NCBI GenBank assembly: GCA_001660395.1
Contig: LXWE01000002.1
Location: 496,001 to 560,000 of the forward strand
Reading direction: 5' to 3'
Source: Alteromonadaceae bacterium XY-R5
GTDB taxonomy: Bacteria; Pseudomonadota; Gammaproteobacteria; Enterobacterales; Alteromonadaceae
DNA: 64,000 nt
Positions within the stretch are counted from its first letter, which is position 1, and each line of letters opens with the position of its first letter. Under the pieces are notes generated by a model. The model saw nothing but the letters and a program-made list of their open reading frames with translations. It did no database searches and was not told where the DNA came from. Both the position numbers and the translations under genes were made by a program. Below, one piece after another: positions 17,414-26,409 of the stretch.

Positions 17414-18847
17414 TTAATTCGGGCTGAACTGAGTAACACCCAGGTCATCTGGTTGTCCGCTCTGCTGACGGGCCAAAATGGTCTGAGGCGCAGTGTTAAT
17501 GCGTAAGCCCATTTCGGCTTCACGGCGCAACACATCTCCACGTAGCGAATTGGCGAAAACATCGGTGATTTTGATGTCAACGAATCCGCCAATCATATCC
17601 GGGCTACCTTCAAAGTTTACCACACGGTTGTTTTCTGTGCGTCCTGACAGCTCCATTGGGTTTTTACGGGATGGGCCTTCGACCAGCACTCGCTGCTCGG
17701 TGCCGACCATGCCTCGGGCAATACGCAGGGCTTGCTGGTTAATGCGTTGTTGAAGTAAATACAAACGCTGCTTCTTCACTTCTTCATCGACGTCGTCTGG
17801 CAGGTCGGCTGCGGGCGTACCCGGACGTGCACTGTAGATAAAGCTAAAGCTTAAATCGAAATCCATGGCCTGGATCAGGTCCATTGTTGCTTCAAAGTCC
17901 GCATCTGATTCGCCAGGGAAACCAATGATAAAGTCAGATGACATGCTCAGGTTCGGACGGATTTTTTTCAGGCGGCGAATCTTCGACTTGTACTCAATGG
18001 CCGTGTGACCACGCTTCATTAGGGTCAAAATACGGTCCGAGCCACTTTGTACCGGCAGGTGTAAATGGTCTACCAATTCAGGAATCGCTGCGTAGGCGTC
18101 GATAATATCATCGGTAAATTCCACCGGATGTGAGGTGGTGTAACGGATACGGTCAATGCCATCGATAGATGCTACCAGATGCAGCAATTCTGCGAAGGTA
18201 CAGATGCTGCCATCGTGATGGGGGCCACGGAATGCATTTACGTTCTGCCCCAACAGGTTTACTTCACGTACGCCTTGTTCAGCTAACTGGGCGATTTCAA
18301 AAACAACGTCATCCACAGGGCGACTAACTTCTTCACCGCGGGTGTATGGCACTACGCAAAACGTACAATACTTAGAACAGCCTTCCATAATCGACACAAA
18401 GGCGGTTGGGCCTTCGGCCTTCGGCTCTGGCAGACGGTCGAATTTCTCGATTTCAGGGAAGCTGATATCTACCAGTGAACCACTGCCGCCTTTGATTTGA
18501 TTAATCATTTCTGGCAGGCGATGCAGGGTTTGCGGACCAAAGACGATATCGACGAACGGCGCGCGCTGGCGAATGGTGTCTCCTTCCTGAGAGGCGACAC
18601 AGCCACCCACACCAATAATCAGGTCTGGTTTGTCTTTTTTCAGGGTTTTCCAGCGTCCAAGCTGGTGAAAAACTTTTTCCTGGGCTTTTTCACGGATAGA
18701 ACAGGTGTTCAGCAGGATCACGTCAGCTTCTTCCGCCGTTTCTGCGACTTGATAACCGTGGGTTGAATCCAACAGGCTTGCCATTTTGTCCGAGTCGTAC
18801 TCGTTCATCTGACAACCCCAGGTTTTGATAAAAAGCTTTTTACTCAT
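17414..18847 (-). CDS. miaB: tRNA-2-methylthio-N6-dimethylallyladenosine synthase MiaB
   Basis: A 477-residue radical-SAM methylthiotransferase for A37 of tRNAs reading UNN codons. The N-terminal UPF0004 domain carries three cysteines ([31 protein letters not shown]). The radical-SAM core has [16 protein letters not shown] (CxxxCxxC). A TRAM domain lies at about 375-440 ([12 protein letters not shown]). It heads the operon with ybeZ 22 bases downstream. Confidence 0.98.
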   Translation of the reverse strand: MSKKLFIKTWGCQMNEYDSDKMASLLDSTHGYQVAETAEEADVILLNTCSIREKAQEKVFHQLGRWKTLKKDKPDLIIGVGGCVASQEGDTIRQRAPFVDIVFGPQTLHRLPEMINQIKGGSGSLVDISFPEIEKFDRLPEPKAEGPTAFVSIMEGCSKYCTFCVVPYTRGEEVSRPVDDVVFEIAQLAEQGVREVNLLGQNVNAFRGPHHDGSICTFAELLHLVASIDGIDRIRYTTSHPVEFTDDIIDAYAAIPELVDHLHLPVQSGSDRILTLMKRGHTAIEYKSKIRRLKKIRPNLSMSSDFIIGFPGESDADFEATMDLIQAMDFDLSFSFIYSARPGTPAADLPDDVDEEVKKQRLYLLQQRINQQALRIARGMVGTEQRVLVEGPSRKNPMELSGRTENNRVVNFEGSPDMIGGFVDIKITDVFANSLRGDVLRREAEMGLRINTAPQTILARQQSGQPDDLGVTQFSPN

Positions 18848-19023
18848 AGTTGCTGCTTGGATACCGTTTTAAGTTAAGCTAGTTGCACACGCTGGTGCCG
18901 TGCACCCTTTGCGTGAACTGATACCAGATACAGGTTCTGGCAAGAATGAACCGCGTATTTTACCGTTTTCTTTACCCCGACACCAGACAAAACGCCCTCT
19001 GCTGGTTATTTGATGTGCATCGC

Positions 19024-19884
19024 TTACATAAACCAGCGTTGTCTTAAGGTGAGGTTGGCGGCCCAAAGTAAAACAAAGAAGCTCAGCATAAAGGCGGCGG
19101 TAACGGGTTCATCCCAGATCAAATAGCCGGCCACAGCTGCAAACAAAAGACTGCTGTATGTCAGCAAACCAATCCGCGCCGGTGAGGCATAACTAAACGC
19201 TTTGGTCATACTAAGCTGTCCTCCAGCGGCGAACATCCCCAGTAAGCACAATAAGCCCCAATGACCAGGGGCAATCGGCTGCCAGAAAATCAGCATAGGG
19301 ATAAATGAACCGATCAGCGCCAGAGAAGAAAAATAGAATACGATCCGGGTGGACGGTTCGGTTTCACTTAGTTTGCGAATAGTGCATTTGGTAAAGGCGA
19401 CAAAACAGGCGCATACCAGGGCCACCAAAACATAGGGGCTGATGCCCGTGTGTTCCTGTTGCGGTGACAAAATCATTAAGGCGCCAATAAAGGCGATAGC
19501 AATGCCGGCCCAGGTTTTCAGACTAATACTTTCTTTTAACCAGTAACGGCTGATCACGGGCATGATAAATGGTGCCATTAACAGCCCCATCACCGCCTGA
19601 TTGAGCGGCAGCTTAGTGAAAATAAAAAAAATACAATAGGTGCCCATCAAACCTGCACTGGCTCGGGTTAGGTGTAAGCCAAAGCGCTGAGTTTTGATAC
19701 TGCCAAGGCCCTTTGAAAGCAACCAGGGTAATAATGCCATCAGGGCAAACAAATTGCGGAAGAACACTAACTGGGTCGTGTTGATGTCACCATCGATGTA
19801 TTTGACCAGAGCGCCTACGGCAGAAAACAGCGCTTCAGATAATACCAGCCAGGCAGCACCGCGATATACCGACGCTTCATTCAT
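19024..19884 (-). CDS. EamA/DMT-family transporter
   Basis: A 286-residue, ten-segment DMT protein (RhaT/YdcZ-like EamA halves: LSEALFSAVGALVKYI and the second half starting YVLVALVCACFVAFTKC). The substrate is unknown. No clear Shine-Dalgarno is present. Instead a small hairpin TTGGT/ACCAA sits just before the ATG on the minus strand, so start accessibility may be controlled. It lies 97 bases downstream of a minus-strand terminator at 19981-20034 and a tandem-hairpin region. Its expression may therefore depend on a leader RNA. It sits between miaB and the ubiF-like gene, which are adjacent in E. coli, so it looks like an insertion into that arrangement. Confidence 0.88.
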   Translation of the reverse strand: MNEASVYRGAAWLVLSEALFSAVGALVKYIDGDINTTQLVFFRNLFALMALLPWLLSKGLGSIKTQRFGLHLTRASAGLMGTYCIFFIFTKLPLNQAVMGLLMAPFIMPVISRYWLKESISLKTWAGIAIAFIGALMILSPQQEHTGISPYVLVALVCACFVAFTKCTIRKLSETEPSTRIVFYFSSLALIGSFIPMLIFWQPIAPGHWGLLCLLGMFAAGGQLSMTKAFSYASPARIGLLTYSSLLFAAVAGYLIWDEPVTAAFMLSFFVLLWAANLTLRQRWFM

Positions 19885-20287
19885 GTTGGTAGGTAACCAA
19901 TATATAGGACTAAAACGGCTATTTTATCAGGCATTTGCCTAATGAAGCAGGGGCGGAATGAGGGAGCTGGAAAATTAATTAAAAAGACCACAAAGCACTT
20001 AGATACATCAACAGCATTAAAGTGCATTGCGGTCCAGGGAGATTCGACAGTTCACTACGCTGTCGGACGGTTCACTAGGCCGTCAGGGTATTAGTCAGTG
20101 CACCCTAATAAAAAGTTTAAAAGGCTTTCGAAATTTTTTCGTAAAGTTTGTAAAGATATATATGCAAAAGGCATAAGCGACACGGCGAGCGCGAAAGGCG
20201 ATTGAAAAATCAGCGACAGCCCTCGCCGCCAGGAGCTAATTTGATTTGGCGCATTGGTTCTCTAAAACACATGGGTCATAATGGGCC
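19885..20287. other. Divergent intergenic region holding a structured RNA candidate
   Basis: 403 bases between EamA (minus) and the ubiF-like gene (plus). It contains the tandem hairpins and the minus-strand terminator listed separately. An AT-rich stretch (20107-20170) could hold promoters in both directions. No ORF with a ribosome site is seen. Confidence 0.7.
19981..20106 (-). ncRNA. Candidate small RNA or attenuator leader: three tandem hairpins plus intrinsic terminator
   Basis: Read on the minus strand from 20106: hairpin AGGGT/ACCCT, directly followed by GACGG/CCGTC with loop CCTAGTGAA, then CGACAG/CTGTCG with loop CGTAGTGAA. After a 9-base linker comes a 15-bp stem (20020-20034 with 19986-20000; one G-U and one mismatch) with a 19-base loop and then TTTTT. 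The two middle hairpins share the loop sequence TAGTGAA. The terminator cannot serve the ubiF-like gene, which runs the other way. It therefore ends an independent minus transcript or regulates EamA. A possible promoter is -35 TTTCGA, 17 bases, -10 TATTAG just upstream. I do not recognise a known RNA class. Confidence 0.55.
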
Positions 20288-21490
20288 ATGTTATTCATTA
20301 CAAAGGCGAATTGCGTGTTTGACGTGTGTATTGTCGGCGCTGGAATGGTGGGGTCAGCCATCGCTTTGGGAGCCAGTCAAATGGGATTGCGTGTCGCATT
20401 GATTGAAAAATCGTTGCCGATGCCTTTTTCTGCGGAGCAGGGCCCCGACTTGCGGGTATCCGCCATCAGCAAAGCCTCTGAATCCCTGTTAACGCAATTG
20501 GGAGCCTGGCAGCATATACAGGCCATGCGTGTGTGTCCCTATCAGCGTTTATCCGTTTGGGAGCGGTCAGATTGTCGAACCGATTTTAATGGGGCCGATA
20601 TTCAGGCTGATCATTTAGGACATTTGATCGAAAATCGCATCGTGCAGCTCGGCCTGCATCAGGCCATTGGGCAACTGCCGCAAACTCAAACGCTGAGCTG
20701 GTATTTGGGAAAATCCGTCAAACACTATCAGTTTAATCAGGGACATAACCGAATTACCTTTGATGACGATAGTGAGATTAACGCCAGACTGATAGTGGGA
20801 GCCGACGGTTTGCAATCGACCGTACGACTTGCGGCGGGCATCGGCACCCAGGGCTGGCAGTATGCACAACATGCTCTGGCCATTAATGTTAAAACCCACG
20901 CGTCGCAACAGGATATTACCTGGCAGCAGTTTACTCCGACCGGTCCGATGGCCTTCTTGCCTTTATACGATGGCTTTGCGTCACTGGTATGGTACCACCA
21001 TGCCGATGAAGTCGCGCGACTCAAGCGTTTATCTAAGGACAAGCTTAAAGCGGAAATTGTTGCTCATTTCCCCGACGAACTGGTGGACTTTGATATTCTC
21101 GAATGTGCCAGCTTTCCGTTACAACGGTTACATGCAAATCAATACTACCGCGATGGTATTGTGTTAGCCGGTGACGCTGCGCACGGCATTAACCCGCTGG
21201 CGGGGCAGGGGGTGAATCTTGGCTTTAAAGACGTTTGCGCGTTATTAGACACCTGGCGTCAGGCCATCGATAAGGGCCAAAACTTTTATGGCAATACGGC
21301 ACTTCACCAATATAGCAAGGTAAGACGCCGGGATAACCTGCTGATGATGAGTACAATGGATGGCCTGTATGCCCTGTTCAGTAACCAATCCGGGCCATTC
21401 GTTTTGGTACGTAATGCCGGTTTAAAGCTGGCGAATCTGGCTGGTCCGGTTAAGCATCAGGTCATGCGTTATGCCATGGGCATAAACTGA
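20288..21490 (+). CDS. ubiF: FAD-dependent ubiquinone-biosynthesis hydroxylase (UbiF-like)
   Basis: A 400-residue flavoprotein monooxygenase of the UbiH/UbiF/VisC family. FDVCIVGAGMVGSAIALG is the dinucleotide fold, GADGLQSTVR the DG motif, and GDAAHGINPLAGQGVNLGFKD the FAD ribityl/GD motif. It should hydroxylate a prenylated benzoquinol ring in ubiquinone synthesis at the membrane. Position next to miaB, as in E. coli, favours UbiF among the paralogues, but sequence alone does not rule out UbiI or UbiH. The ATG at 20288 lacks a strong ribosome site. A DUF885 gene follows after 19 bases and may be cotranscribed. Confidence 0.8.
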   Translation: MLFITKANCVFDVCIVGAGMVGSAIALGASQMGLRVALIEKSLPMPFSAEQGPDLRVSAISKASESLLTQLGAWQHIQAMRVCPYQRLSVWERSDCRTDFNGADIQADHLGHLIENRIVQLGLHQAIGQLPQTQTLSWYLGKSVKHYQFNQGHNRITFDDDSEINARLIVGADGLQSTVRLAAGIGTQGWQYAQHALAINVKTHASQQDITWQQFTPTGPMAFLPLYDGFASLVWYHHADEVARLKRLSKDKLKAEIVAHFPDELVDFDILECASFPLQRLHANQYYRDGIVLAGDAAHGINPLAGQGVNLGFKDVCALLDTWRQAIDKGQNFYGNTALHQYSKVRRRDNLLMMSTMDGLYALFSNQSGPFVLVRNAGLKLANLAGPVKHQVMRYAMGIN

Positions 21491-21509
21491 AATAACAATA
21501 ACGAGAATA

Positions 21510-23378
21510 ATGATGAAAAAATTACTACTTTCAATGAGTGTCGCGCTGGCTCTGGCAGGGTGTGGCGAGACGACAACGACAAATGCAAGTGCACCAGCGG
21601 CTAAGGTGCAGTCTGATGCAGCCACTCAGCTAGCGGATTTGGTCGAGACCTACACACAAGCGTTTTTACAAACTCAGCCCACCTTATCTACCATGATGGC
21701 TGTCCCTGAAGCTCAGGCTGGTGGCAGCTACAACGATAAGTTTCCTGATTACAGCGCGGCGGGAATGCAGTCACTGCAAGCCATGATGGCGAAAGATGCA
21801 GCATCAATTGCTGCTGTTGATAGTAGCCAGTTAACTCAAGAGCAACTGACTCATCAGAAAATCATCGCCAATATTCTCGAGTATTATGCGGGCGACACGC
21901 AATTTAGTGGCGGTTATATCGACACCTGGGCAGGACATTTGCCGTACATCATTAACCAGATTTCTGGTCCGTTGATTGACGTGCCCAAATTAATGCAAGT
22001 CCAGCAATCTGTTACCAGCAAAGCCGAGGCAGACGCTTACCTGACACGCCTGCAAACTATGGGCACCTTTGTTGATCAGGTGATCAGTAAATACAACCAG
22101 GATGCGGCGAACGGTATTGTTTTACCTAAAAAGCTATTTCCCAAAACAATTGGTTTCCTGGATAACTTTGTTGCTGCAAAGCCCGCAGAACATGAACTGG
22201 TTCAGACATTTGCGAAAAAGCTGGAAGCAGTAAGCGATATTAGTGCAAGCCAGCGTCAGGCGCTGGTGAGTGAAGCCACTAAGTATGTTGCTGAAGTAGT
22301 GTATCCGGCATATGCGCGCGCTAAACAGGCAGTATTGGAAAGCGAAAAGCTGGCGCGTGCCGAAGACGGTGTGTGGTCACAGCCAAATGGTGAGAATTTC
22401 TATCATCACTCTATTCGATTCCTTGGCGATTCAAGCCTGTCAGCGGATGATATTCACCAGCTAGGTTTAGATGAAGTTGAGCGTATTTCGGCGCAAATGG
22501 ATGCAATACTGAAGGAAAATGGCTATACCCAGGGTACAGTGGGTGAGCGTATGATTGCCATAGGTGAAGATCCGGCGCAACTATACGCGGATACGGATGA
22601 TGGTCGTCAGGCTCTGTTAGACAGCCTCAATCATGAAATTAAAAATGTTATGGCTGCTGCACCCAATGTGTATGGCACATTGCCCACACAATCAGTCGAA
22701 GTTCGCCGTATTCCACCCGTGTCGGAAGCTGGTGAAGCAGGTGGTTTCTACTCTGGTCCTTCGTTGGATGGCACGCGTCCGGGCATTTACTGGATTAATC
22801 TGCGCGACATGGCCGCGGTGCCTAAATTTGGTTTGAAAACACTGACCTATCACGAAGCCGTACCGGGTCACCATTTCCAGATTGCCCTGAATATGGCGCA
22901 GCAGGATATCGGCTTATTACGCCAAAACGCTCCTTACAACGCGTATGTGGAAGGATGGGCCTTGTATTCTGAATATGTTGCCGCCACTGAGTTAAATATG
23001 TATGACGGCGACCCGCTAGGTAATCTGGGACGCTTGCAGGCTGAACTTTATCGTGCTGTGCGCCTGGTGGTGGACACCGGTTTACATCGTAAGCACTGGA
23101 CCCGCGAACAAGCCATTGCGTACTTCCATGATACAACCGGCACCGCCTTGTCCGATGTAGTACCTGAGGTAGAGCGCTATATGGCGTGGCCTGGGCAGGC
23201 CCTTGGTTACAAACTCGGTATGCTGGAATTTGTGAAACTGCAAAAAGAAGCTAAAGCTGCCCTTGGGAATAAGTTTGATATTCGTAAATTCCATGACGTC
23301 ATCCTGCTGCCGGGCGCTCGTCCAATGGCGTTGGTGCGCGAAGATGTTGAAGCCTGGATTGCTTCACAAAAAGTATAA
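21510..23378 (+). CDS. DUF885 lipoprotein, probable zinc metallopeptidase
   Basis: A 622-residue protein with a lipoprotein signal (LALAGCGETTTT). Translation may begin at the first or second Met (21510 or 21513). The body is mostly helical. TYHEAVPGHHFQIAL carries HExxxxHH, the zinc-binding signature of DUF885. NAYVEGWALYSEYV supplies the downstream Glu ligand region. GGFYSGPSLDGTRPGIYWINLRD is another conserved block. DUF885 enzymes are thought to be peptidases related to gluzincins. It should act in the periplasm, anchored to a membrane. Confidence 0.87.
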   Translation: MMKKLLLSMSVALALAGCGETTTTNASAPAAKVQSDAATQLADLVETYTQAFLQTQPTLSTMMAVPEAQAGGSYNDKFPDYSAAGMQSLQAMMAKDAASIAAVDSSQLTQEQLTHQKIIANILEYYAGDTQFSGGYIDTWAGHLPYIINQISGPLIDVPKLMQVQQSVTSKAEADAYLTRLQTMGTFVDQVISKYNQDAANGIVLPKKLFPKTIGFLDNFVAAKPAEHELVQTFAKKLEAVSDISASQRQALVSEATKYVAEVVYPAYARAKQAVLESEKLARAEDGVWSQPNGENFYHHSIRFLGDSSLSADDIHQLGLDEVERISAQMDAILKENGYTQGTVGERMIAIGEDPAQLYADTDDGRQALLDSLNHEIKNVMAAAPNVYGTLPTQSVEVRRIPPVSEAGEAGGFYSGPSLDGTRPGIYWINLRDMAAVPKFGLKTLTYHEAVPGHHFQIALNMAQQDIGLLRQNAPYNAYVEGWALYSEYVAATELNMYDGDPLGNLGRLQAELYRAVRLVVDTGLHRKHWTREQAIAYFHDTTGTALSDVVPEVERYMAWPGQALGYKLGMLEFVKLQKEAKAALGNKFDIRKFHDVILLPGARPMALVREDVEAWIASQKV

Positions 23379-23421
23379 TTAACGTGCCAACAGGGATGTT
23401 GGCAATCGCTGAGGAGGATGT

Positions 23422-23595
23422 ATGACAGTATTGATTATTTTAGGGATTTTATTTTTGGCGCTGGTGATTGTGATACCGCTTTTGGAGAAATCATCATTTC
23501 GCATGTCCGAGCAGGATATCAGTAAACTCAGTCGTTTTATCCTCCCTGGTGTACTCATCCTTGCCATCATCCAGTTCATTTCGATGATGTTTTGA
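23422..23595 (+). CDS. Small two-segment membrane protein, 57 residues
   Basis: ATG at 23422 preceded by GAGGAGG (7 to 8 bases upstream), stop TGA at 23593-23595. The product starts MTVLIILGILFLALVIVIPL, a membrane helix. It then has a hydrophilic turn with SEQDISKLSRF and a second helix LPGVLILAIIQFISMMF to the end. The excellent ribosome site and amphipathic hairpin layout support real coding. It lies 43 bases after the DUF885 gene, so it may be the last gene of that transcript. I do not recognise a family. Confidence 0.75.
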   Translation: MTVLIILGILFLALVIVIPLLEKSSFRMSEQDISKLSRFILPGVLILAIIQFISMMF

Positions 23596-23605
23596 TAAAA
23601 TAAAA

Positions 23606-23639
23606 AACGGTTATTATCCGTCCTGTGCCAATAACCGTT
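23606..23639 (-). terminator. Terminator for the minus-strand lipoprotein gene
   Basis: AACGGTTATT/AATAACCGTT spans the last codons of the minus gene. On the minus strand it is followed by TTTTTATTTTAT. It may also stop plus-strand transcription from the small membrane-protein gene. Confidence 0.8.
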
Positions 23640-24345
23640 CTCCGTAATCAAAGTCACATTTTCCTGTCATAATATGGCTGCTCAAGGGTGTTAAGCGCAG
23701 CATTTCAATGTCACTTACCTTATCCTGTTGATGAAATTGAGATATCTGATAGTACTCGGCATTCTGTTCCTGACTATTTTCCCGCAGTTCCAGGTATGGG
23801 TACATGCGATAGTGCCAACTGCCTGATGCCAAAAGCAGTATTTTCCCTTCTTCATCTTCTTTGAACAGCTGATACTGGCCTGAATGATGAAGCTGTAGAT
23901 AGAATTTCGAATCACAGTTGTCGGTGATGAATTCATGTACCAAATCCTGCCAGAATAAGGGGGATGTTGTCTCTGAGTCGCGCGGCAGAATAAACAGCGC
24001 AAGAGAGTTTTTCTTATACCAGTGATTACCACTGGTTAAGGGGGATGTGTGCTGAAACGTGAAACCGCTTGTCGCAACTAAGTTTCCAACCTCTTCGATG
24101 TCGGACGGTGTTTTTAGCATTAATGAATACAGCAGGGTGTTACTCGAGATGGAAGTGGGAAAATCGAGTTGGTTAACTTCCACGTGATAGCCGTGTTGTT
24201 CCAGCTTCCCTTTGATGTCGGCCACCTCAGTGTCTGACAGGTATTTTCGATAGAGATGGACATAGGTTTGATTGCTACAGCCAAAGGATAAAAGAACACT
24301 TAATGTCATCAGCACAGATCTAAGCAGTGGTGTCCAGCCATTCAT
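23614..24345 (-). CDS. Hypothetical lipoprotein, 243 residues
   Basis: Lipoprotein signal with lipobox LLSFGCSN near residue 23. A region at about 27-110 (TYVHLYRKYLSDTEVADIKGKLEQHGYHVE) has the alternating pattern of a SPOR- or ACT-like alpha/beta fold. The rest (QLHHSGQYQLFKEDEEGKILLLASGSWHY) looks like a beta-sheet lipocalin-like or DUF domain. I do not recognise the family. It is a single gene with its own terminator. Confidence 0.7.
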   Translation of the reverse strand: MNGWTPLLRSVLMTLSVLLSFGCSNQTYVHLYRKYLSDTEVADIKGKLEQHGYHVEVNQLDFPTSISSNTLLYSLMLKTPSDIEEVGNLVATSGFTFQHTSPLTSGNHWYKKNSLALFILPRDSETTSPLFWQDLVHEFITDNCDSKFYLQLHHSGQYQLFKEDEEGKILLLASGSWHYRMYPYLELRENSQEQNAEYYQISQFHQQDKVSDIEMLRLTPLSSHIMTGKCDFDYGERLLAQDG

Positions 24346-24430
24346 TTGAATATTTCGTTACCCTAATTTTATCGTTTCACCTTATCTTTTTTTCATTTAT
24401 AAACAAAGTCATATACACGAAATAGAAACA

Positions 24431-24458
24431 AAAACGCCACTGTTATCAGTGGCGTTTT
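24431..24458. terminator. Bidirectional terminator
   Basis: AAAACGCCACTG, loop TTAT, CAGTGGCGTTTT: a perfect 12-bp stem just after the alanine symporter stop (minus strand). Confidence 0.92.
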
Positions 24459-24473
24459 ATAAACAGAACCGGG

Positions 24474-25880
24474 TTATTCCCAAATGCCTTTTTCACTGGC
24501 ACCCTGGATTTTGCAATCGCCATCTTTGTAACTGATGTCGGCCCCTGTTTCCTTCTTGCGAAAGTAATCGCGACTTAATGCCACAATGGTGGGGGTCATC
24601 CAGACAATGGCAATTATATTGATCACTGTCATTAAGCCTAACGCCATATCCGCTGCGGCCCATACAGTAGGCACAGCAGCATTGCATCCCCAAAGGATCA
24701 TGATTAAGTAACCGGCCGTATAGAATCCGCGCCCCAGCTTGTTATCTAACTTAAACATATGCAGGTTACTTTCGCCGTATGCATAGTTTGCAACCACAGA
24801 GGTAAAGGCAAACAGGCTGATGGCCGCCGCGACAAAATCGTTACCCGTGGCGCCCAGGTGTACTTCCATTGCACTTTGGGTCAGGCGAATGCCTTCCATA
24901 TGTTCACTTGGACCACCGCCGGCAAGTAAGATCACGACAGCAGTGGCGGTGCACAGCACCATGGTATCGACAAAAACGCCCAACATTTGCACGTATCCCT
25001 GAGAAACAGGATGGTTAGGATAAGGTGTAGCACTTGCTGCTGCGTGGGGAACACTGCCGGCTCCGGCTTCATTCGAATACAGACCCCTTTGAATACCGTG
25101 TTTGATTGCTGCGCCCAGCGCACCTGCACCGGCTTCTTGCAAACCGAAAGCAGAGGAGAAAATTTTGGCTAACATCGCAGGAATTTGGTCAATATTTAGC
25201 AATGCTATGACCAGTACTACGGCCAGATAGCCGATCCCCATAAAAGGCACCATCCATTCTGCGAAGCGCGCAATAGAGCGTAAGCCACCAACAACAATTA
25301 ATGCTGCCAGCGCAATGATCACCAGGCCGGTGTACAGGGTAGGGATGTTATAAGCATTATTTAAAGCATCGGTAATGGTGTTGGCCTGAACCGCACTAAA
25401 GATAAATCCATAACCCATAAATAAGCATAAGGAAAAGAGTATGGCTAACCAGCGCTTATTCAGGCCCTGCTGAATATAGTAAGCTGGGCCGCCTCGGTAT
25501 TCGCCGTGTTCATCTTTGACTTTATAGAGCTGGCCAAGAATGCTTTCGGCAAATCCGGTTGCCATCCCGAGCAGGGCAATCACCCACATCCAGAAAATGG
25601 CGCCGGCACCGCCCATGGAAATAGCCACTGCTACACCGGCTAAATTTCCTGTGCCTACGCGAGCAGATAAGCTGGTGCATAACGCCTGAAATGAACTGAT
25701 CCCGGCGGCATCACTTTTGTTACTGCCTTTTAATATGCTGAACATGTGACCAAAGTGGCGGATTTGCACAAAGCCCAGACGGTAAGTGAACCAGATCCCG
25801 GCAAACAACAGCATGTAGATCAGTACCTGACCATCGCCCCATAATATGTTGTTAATAAAAGAAACTATCTCGTTAATCAC
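24474..25880 (-). CDS. Sodium:alanine symporter family (AGCS) protein
   Basis: A 468-residue membrane transporter with about ten or eleven segments. Family blocks are visible: FQALCTSLSARVGTGNLAGVA, GGPAYYIQQGLNKRW and KHGIQRGLYSNEAGAGSVPHAAA. It imports alanine or glycine with sodium. Length and motif content are normal. Single gene, upstream of the tRNA operon's end on the same strand. Confidence 0.95.
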   Translation of the reverse strand: MINEIVSFINNILWGDGQVLIYMLLFAGIWFTYRLGFVQIRHFGHMFSILKGSNKSDAAGISSFQALCTSLSARVGTGNLAGVAVAISMGGAGAIFWMWVIALLGMATGFAESILGQLYKVKDEHGEYRGGPAYYIQQGLNKRWLAILFSLCLFMGYGFIFSAVQANTITDALNNAYNIPTLYTGLVIIALAALIVVGGLRSIARFAEWMVPFMGIGYLAVVLVIALLNIDQIPAMLAKIFSSAFGLQEAGAGALGAAIKHGIQRGLYSNEAGAGSVPHAAASATPYPNHPVSQGYVQMLGVFVDTMVLCTATAVVILLAGGGPSEHMEGIRLTQSAMEVHLGATGNDFVAAAISLFAFTSVVANYAYGESNLHMFKLDNKLGRGFYTAGYLIMILWGCNAAVPTVWAAADMALGLMTVINIIAIVWMTPTIVALSRDYFRKKETGADISYKDGDCKIQGASEKGIWE

Positions 25881-25964
25881 GGTCTTAATTCACAAGTATT
25901 TGATATTTAATAAAAGTCTGCCTAGTTGCAATGAACGTGTCCAGGCATAACGTATTTTCCAAGC

Positions 25965-25993
25965 AAAAAAAAACGCCAGTCTTAGACTGGCGC
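25965..25993 (-). terminator. Terminator of the tRNA operon
   Basis: CGCCAGTC, 3-base loop, GACTGGCG. On the minus strand it is followed by a run of nine T. It lies 12 bases downstream of the last tRNA-Gln. Confidence 0.92.
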
Positions 25994-26004
25994 TTCTTTT
26001 TATA

Positions 26005-26079
26005 TGGCTGGGGTAGCTGGATTTGAACCAACGAATGGCGGGATCAAAACCCGCTGCCTTACCGCTTGGCTATACCCCA
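26005..26079 (-). tRNA. tRNA-Gln (UUG), copy 2
   Basis: 75 bases including encoded CCA. The acceptor begins TGGGGTA and pairs with TACCCCA. The anticodon stem GCGGG/CCCGC encloses loop TTTTGAT, anticodon TTG. Identical over its length to the copy at 26130-26204. Confidence 0.97.
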
Positions 26080-26129
26080 ATGGTCACAGATGATTGGAAA
26101 CCCAAACAATCTATAGACTTTGGAAAGAT

Positions 26130-26204
26130 TGGCTGGGGTAGCTGGATTTGAACCAACGAATGGCGGGATCAAAACCCGCTGCCTTACCGCTTGGCTATAC
26201 CCCA
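26130..26204 (-). tRNA. tRNA-Gln (UUG), copy 1
   Basis: Same sequence, anticodon TTG and encoded CCA as its neighbour, 50 bases away. The pair is a recent tandem duplication or kept identical by gene conversion. Confidence 0.97.
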
Positions 26205-26210
26205 ATCAAA

Positions 26211-26295
26211 TGGTGCGGAAGGAGAGACTTGAACTCTCACGCCGTGAAGCACTGGAACCTAAATCCAGCGTGTCTACCAATTTCACCACTTCCGC
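26211..26295 (-). tRNA. tRNA-Leu (UAG)
   Basis: 85 bases with a long variable arm (TGCTTCACGGCGT region) as expected for class II tRNA. The anticodon stem CTGGA/TCCAG encloses TTTAGGT, anticodon TAG. CCA is encoded. Confidence 0.97.
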
Positions 26296-26332
26296 ATCGG
26301 TATATATTACAACTAGCGTTGTTGTAATAAAG

Positions 26333-26409
26333 TGGTGGCTACGGCGGGACTCGAACCTGCGACCCCATCATTATGAGTGATGTGCTCTAACCAACTGAGC
26401 TACGTAGCC
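26333..26409 (-). tRNA. tRNA-Met (CAU), elongator
   Basis: 77 bases beginning GGCTACG. Anticodon loop CTCATAA gives CAT. The first acceptor pair G-C argues for elongator rather than initiator. First gene of the operon Met-Leu-Gln-Gln. Confidence 0.95.

Noticed and set aside
19981-20106. Mini-ykkC (guanidine-II) riboswitch, because two tandem hairpins precede a DMT-type transporter gene
   Set aside because: The hairpin loops are CCTAGTGAA and CGTAGTGAA and lack the ACGR loop that defines this class; the strong terminator also differs.
26120-26380. Plus-strand ORF across the tRNA genes
   Set aside because: It reads through the reverse side of tRNA genes, which explains its length; not coding.
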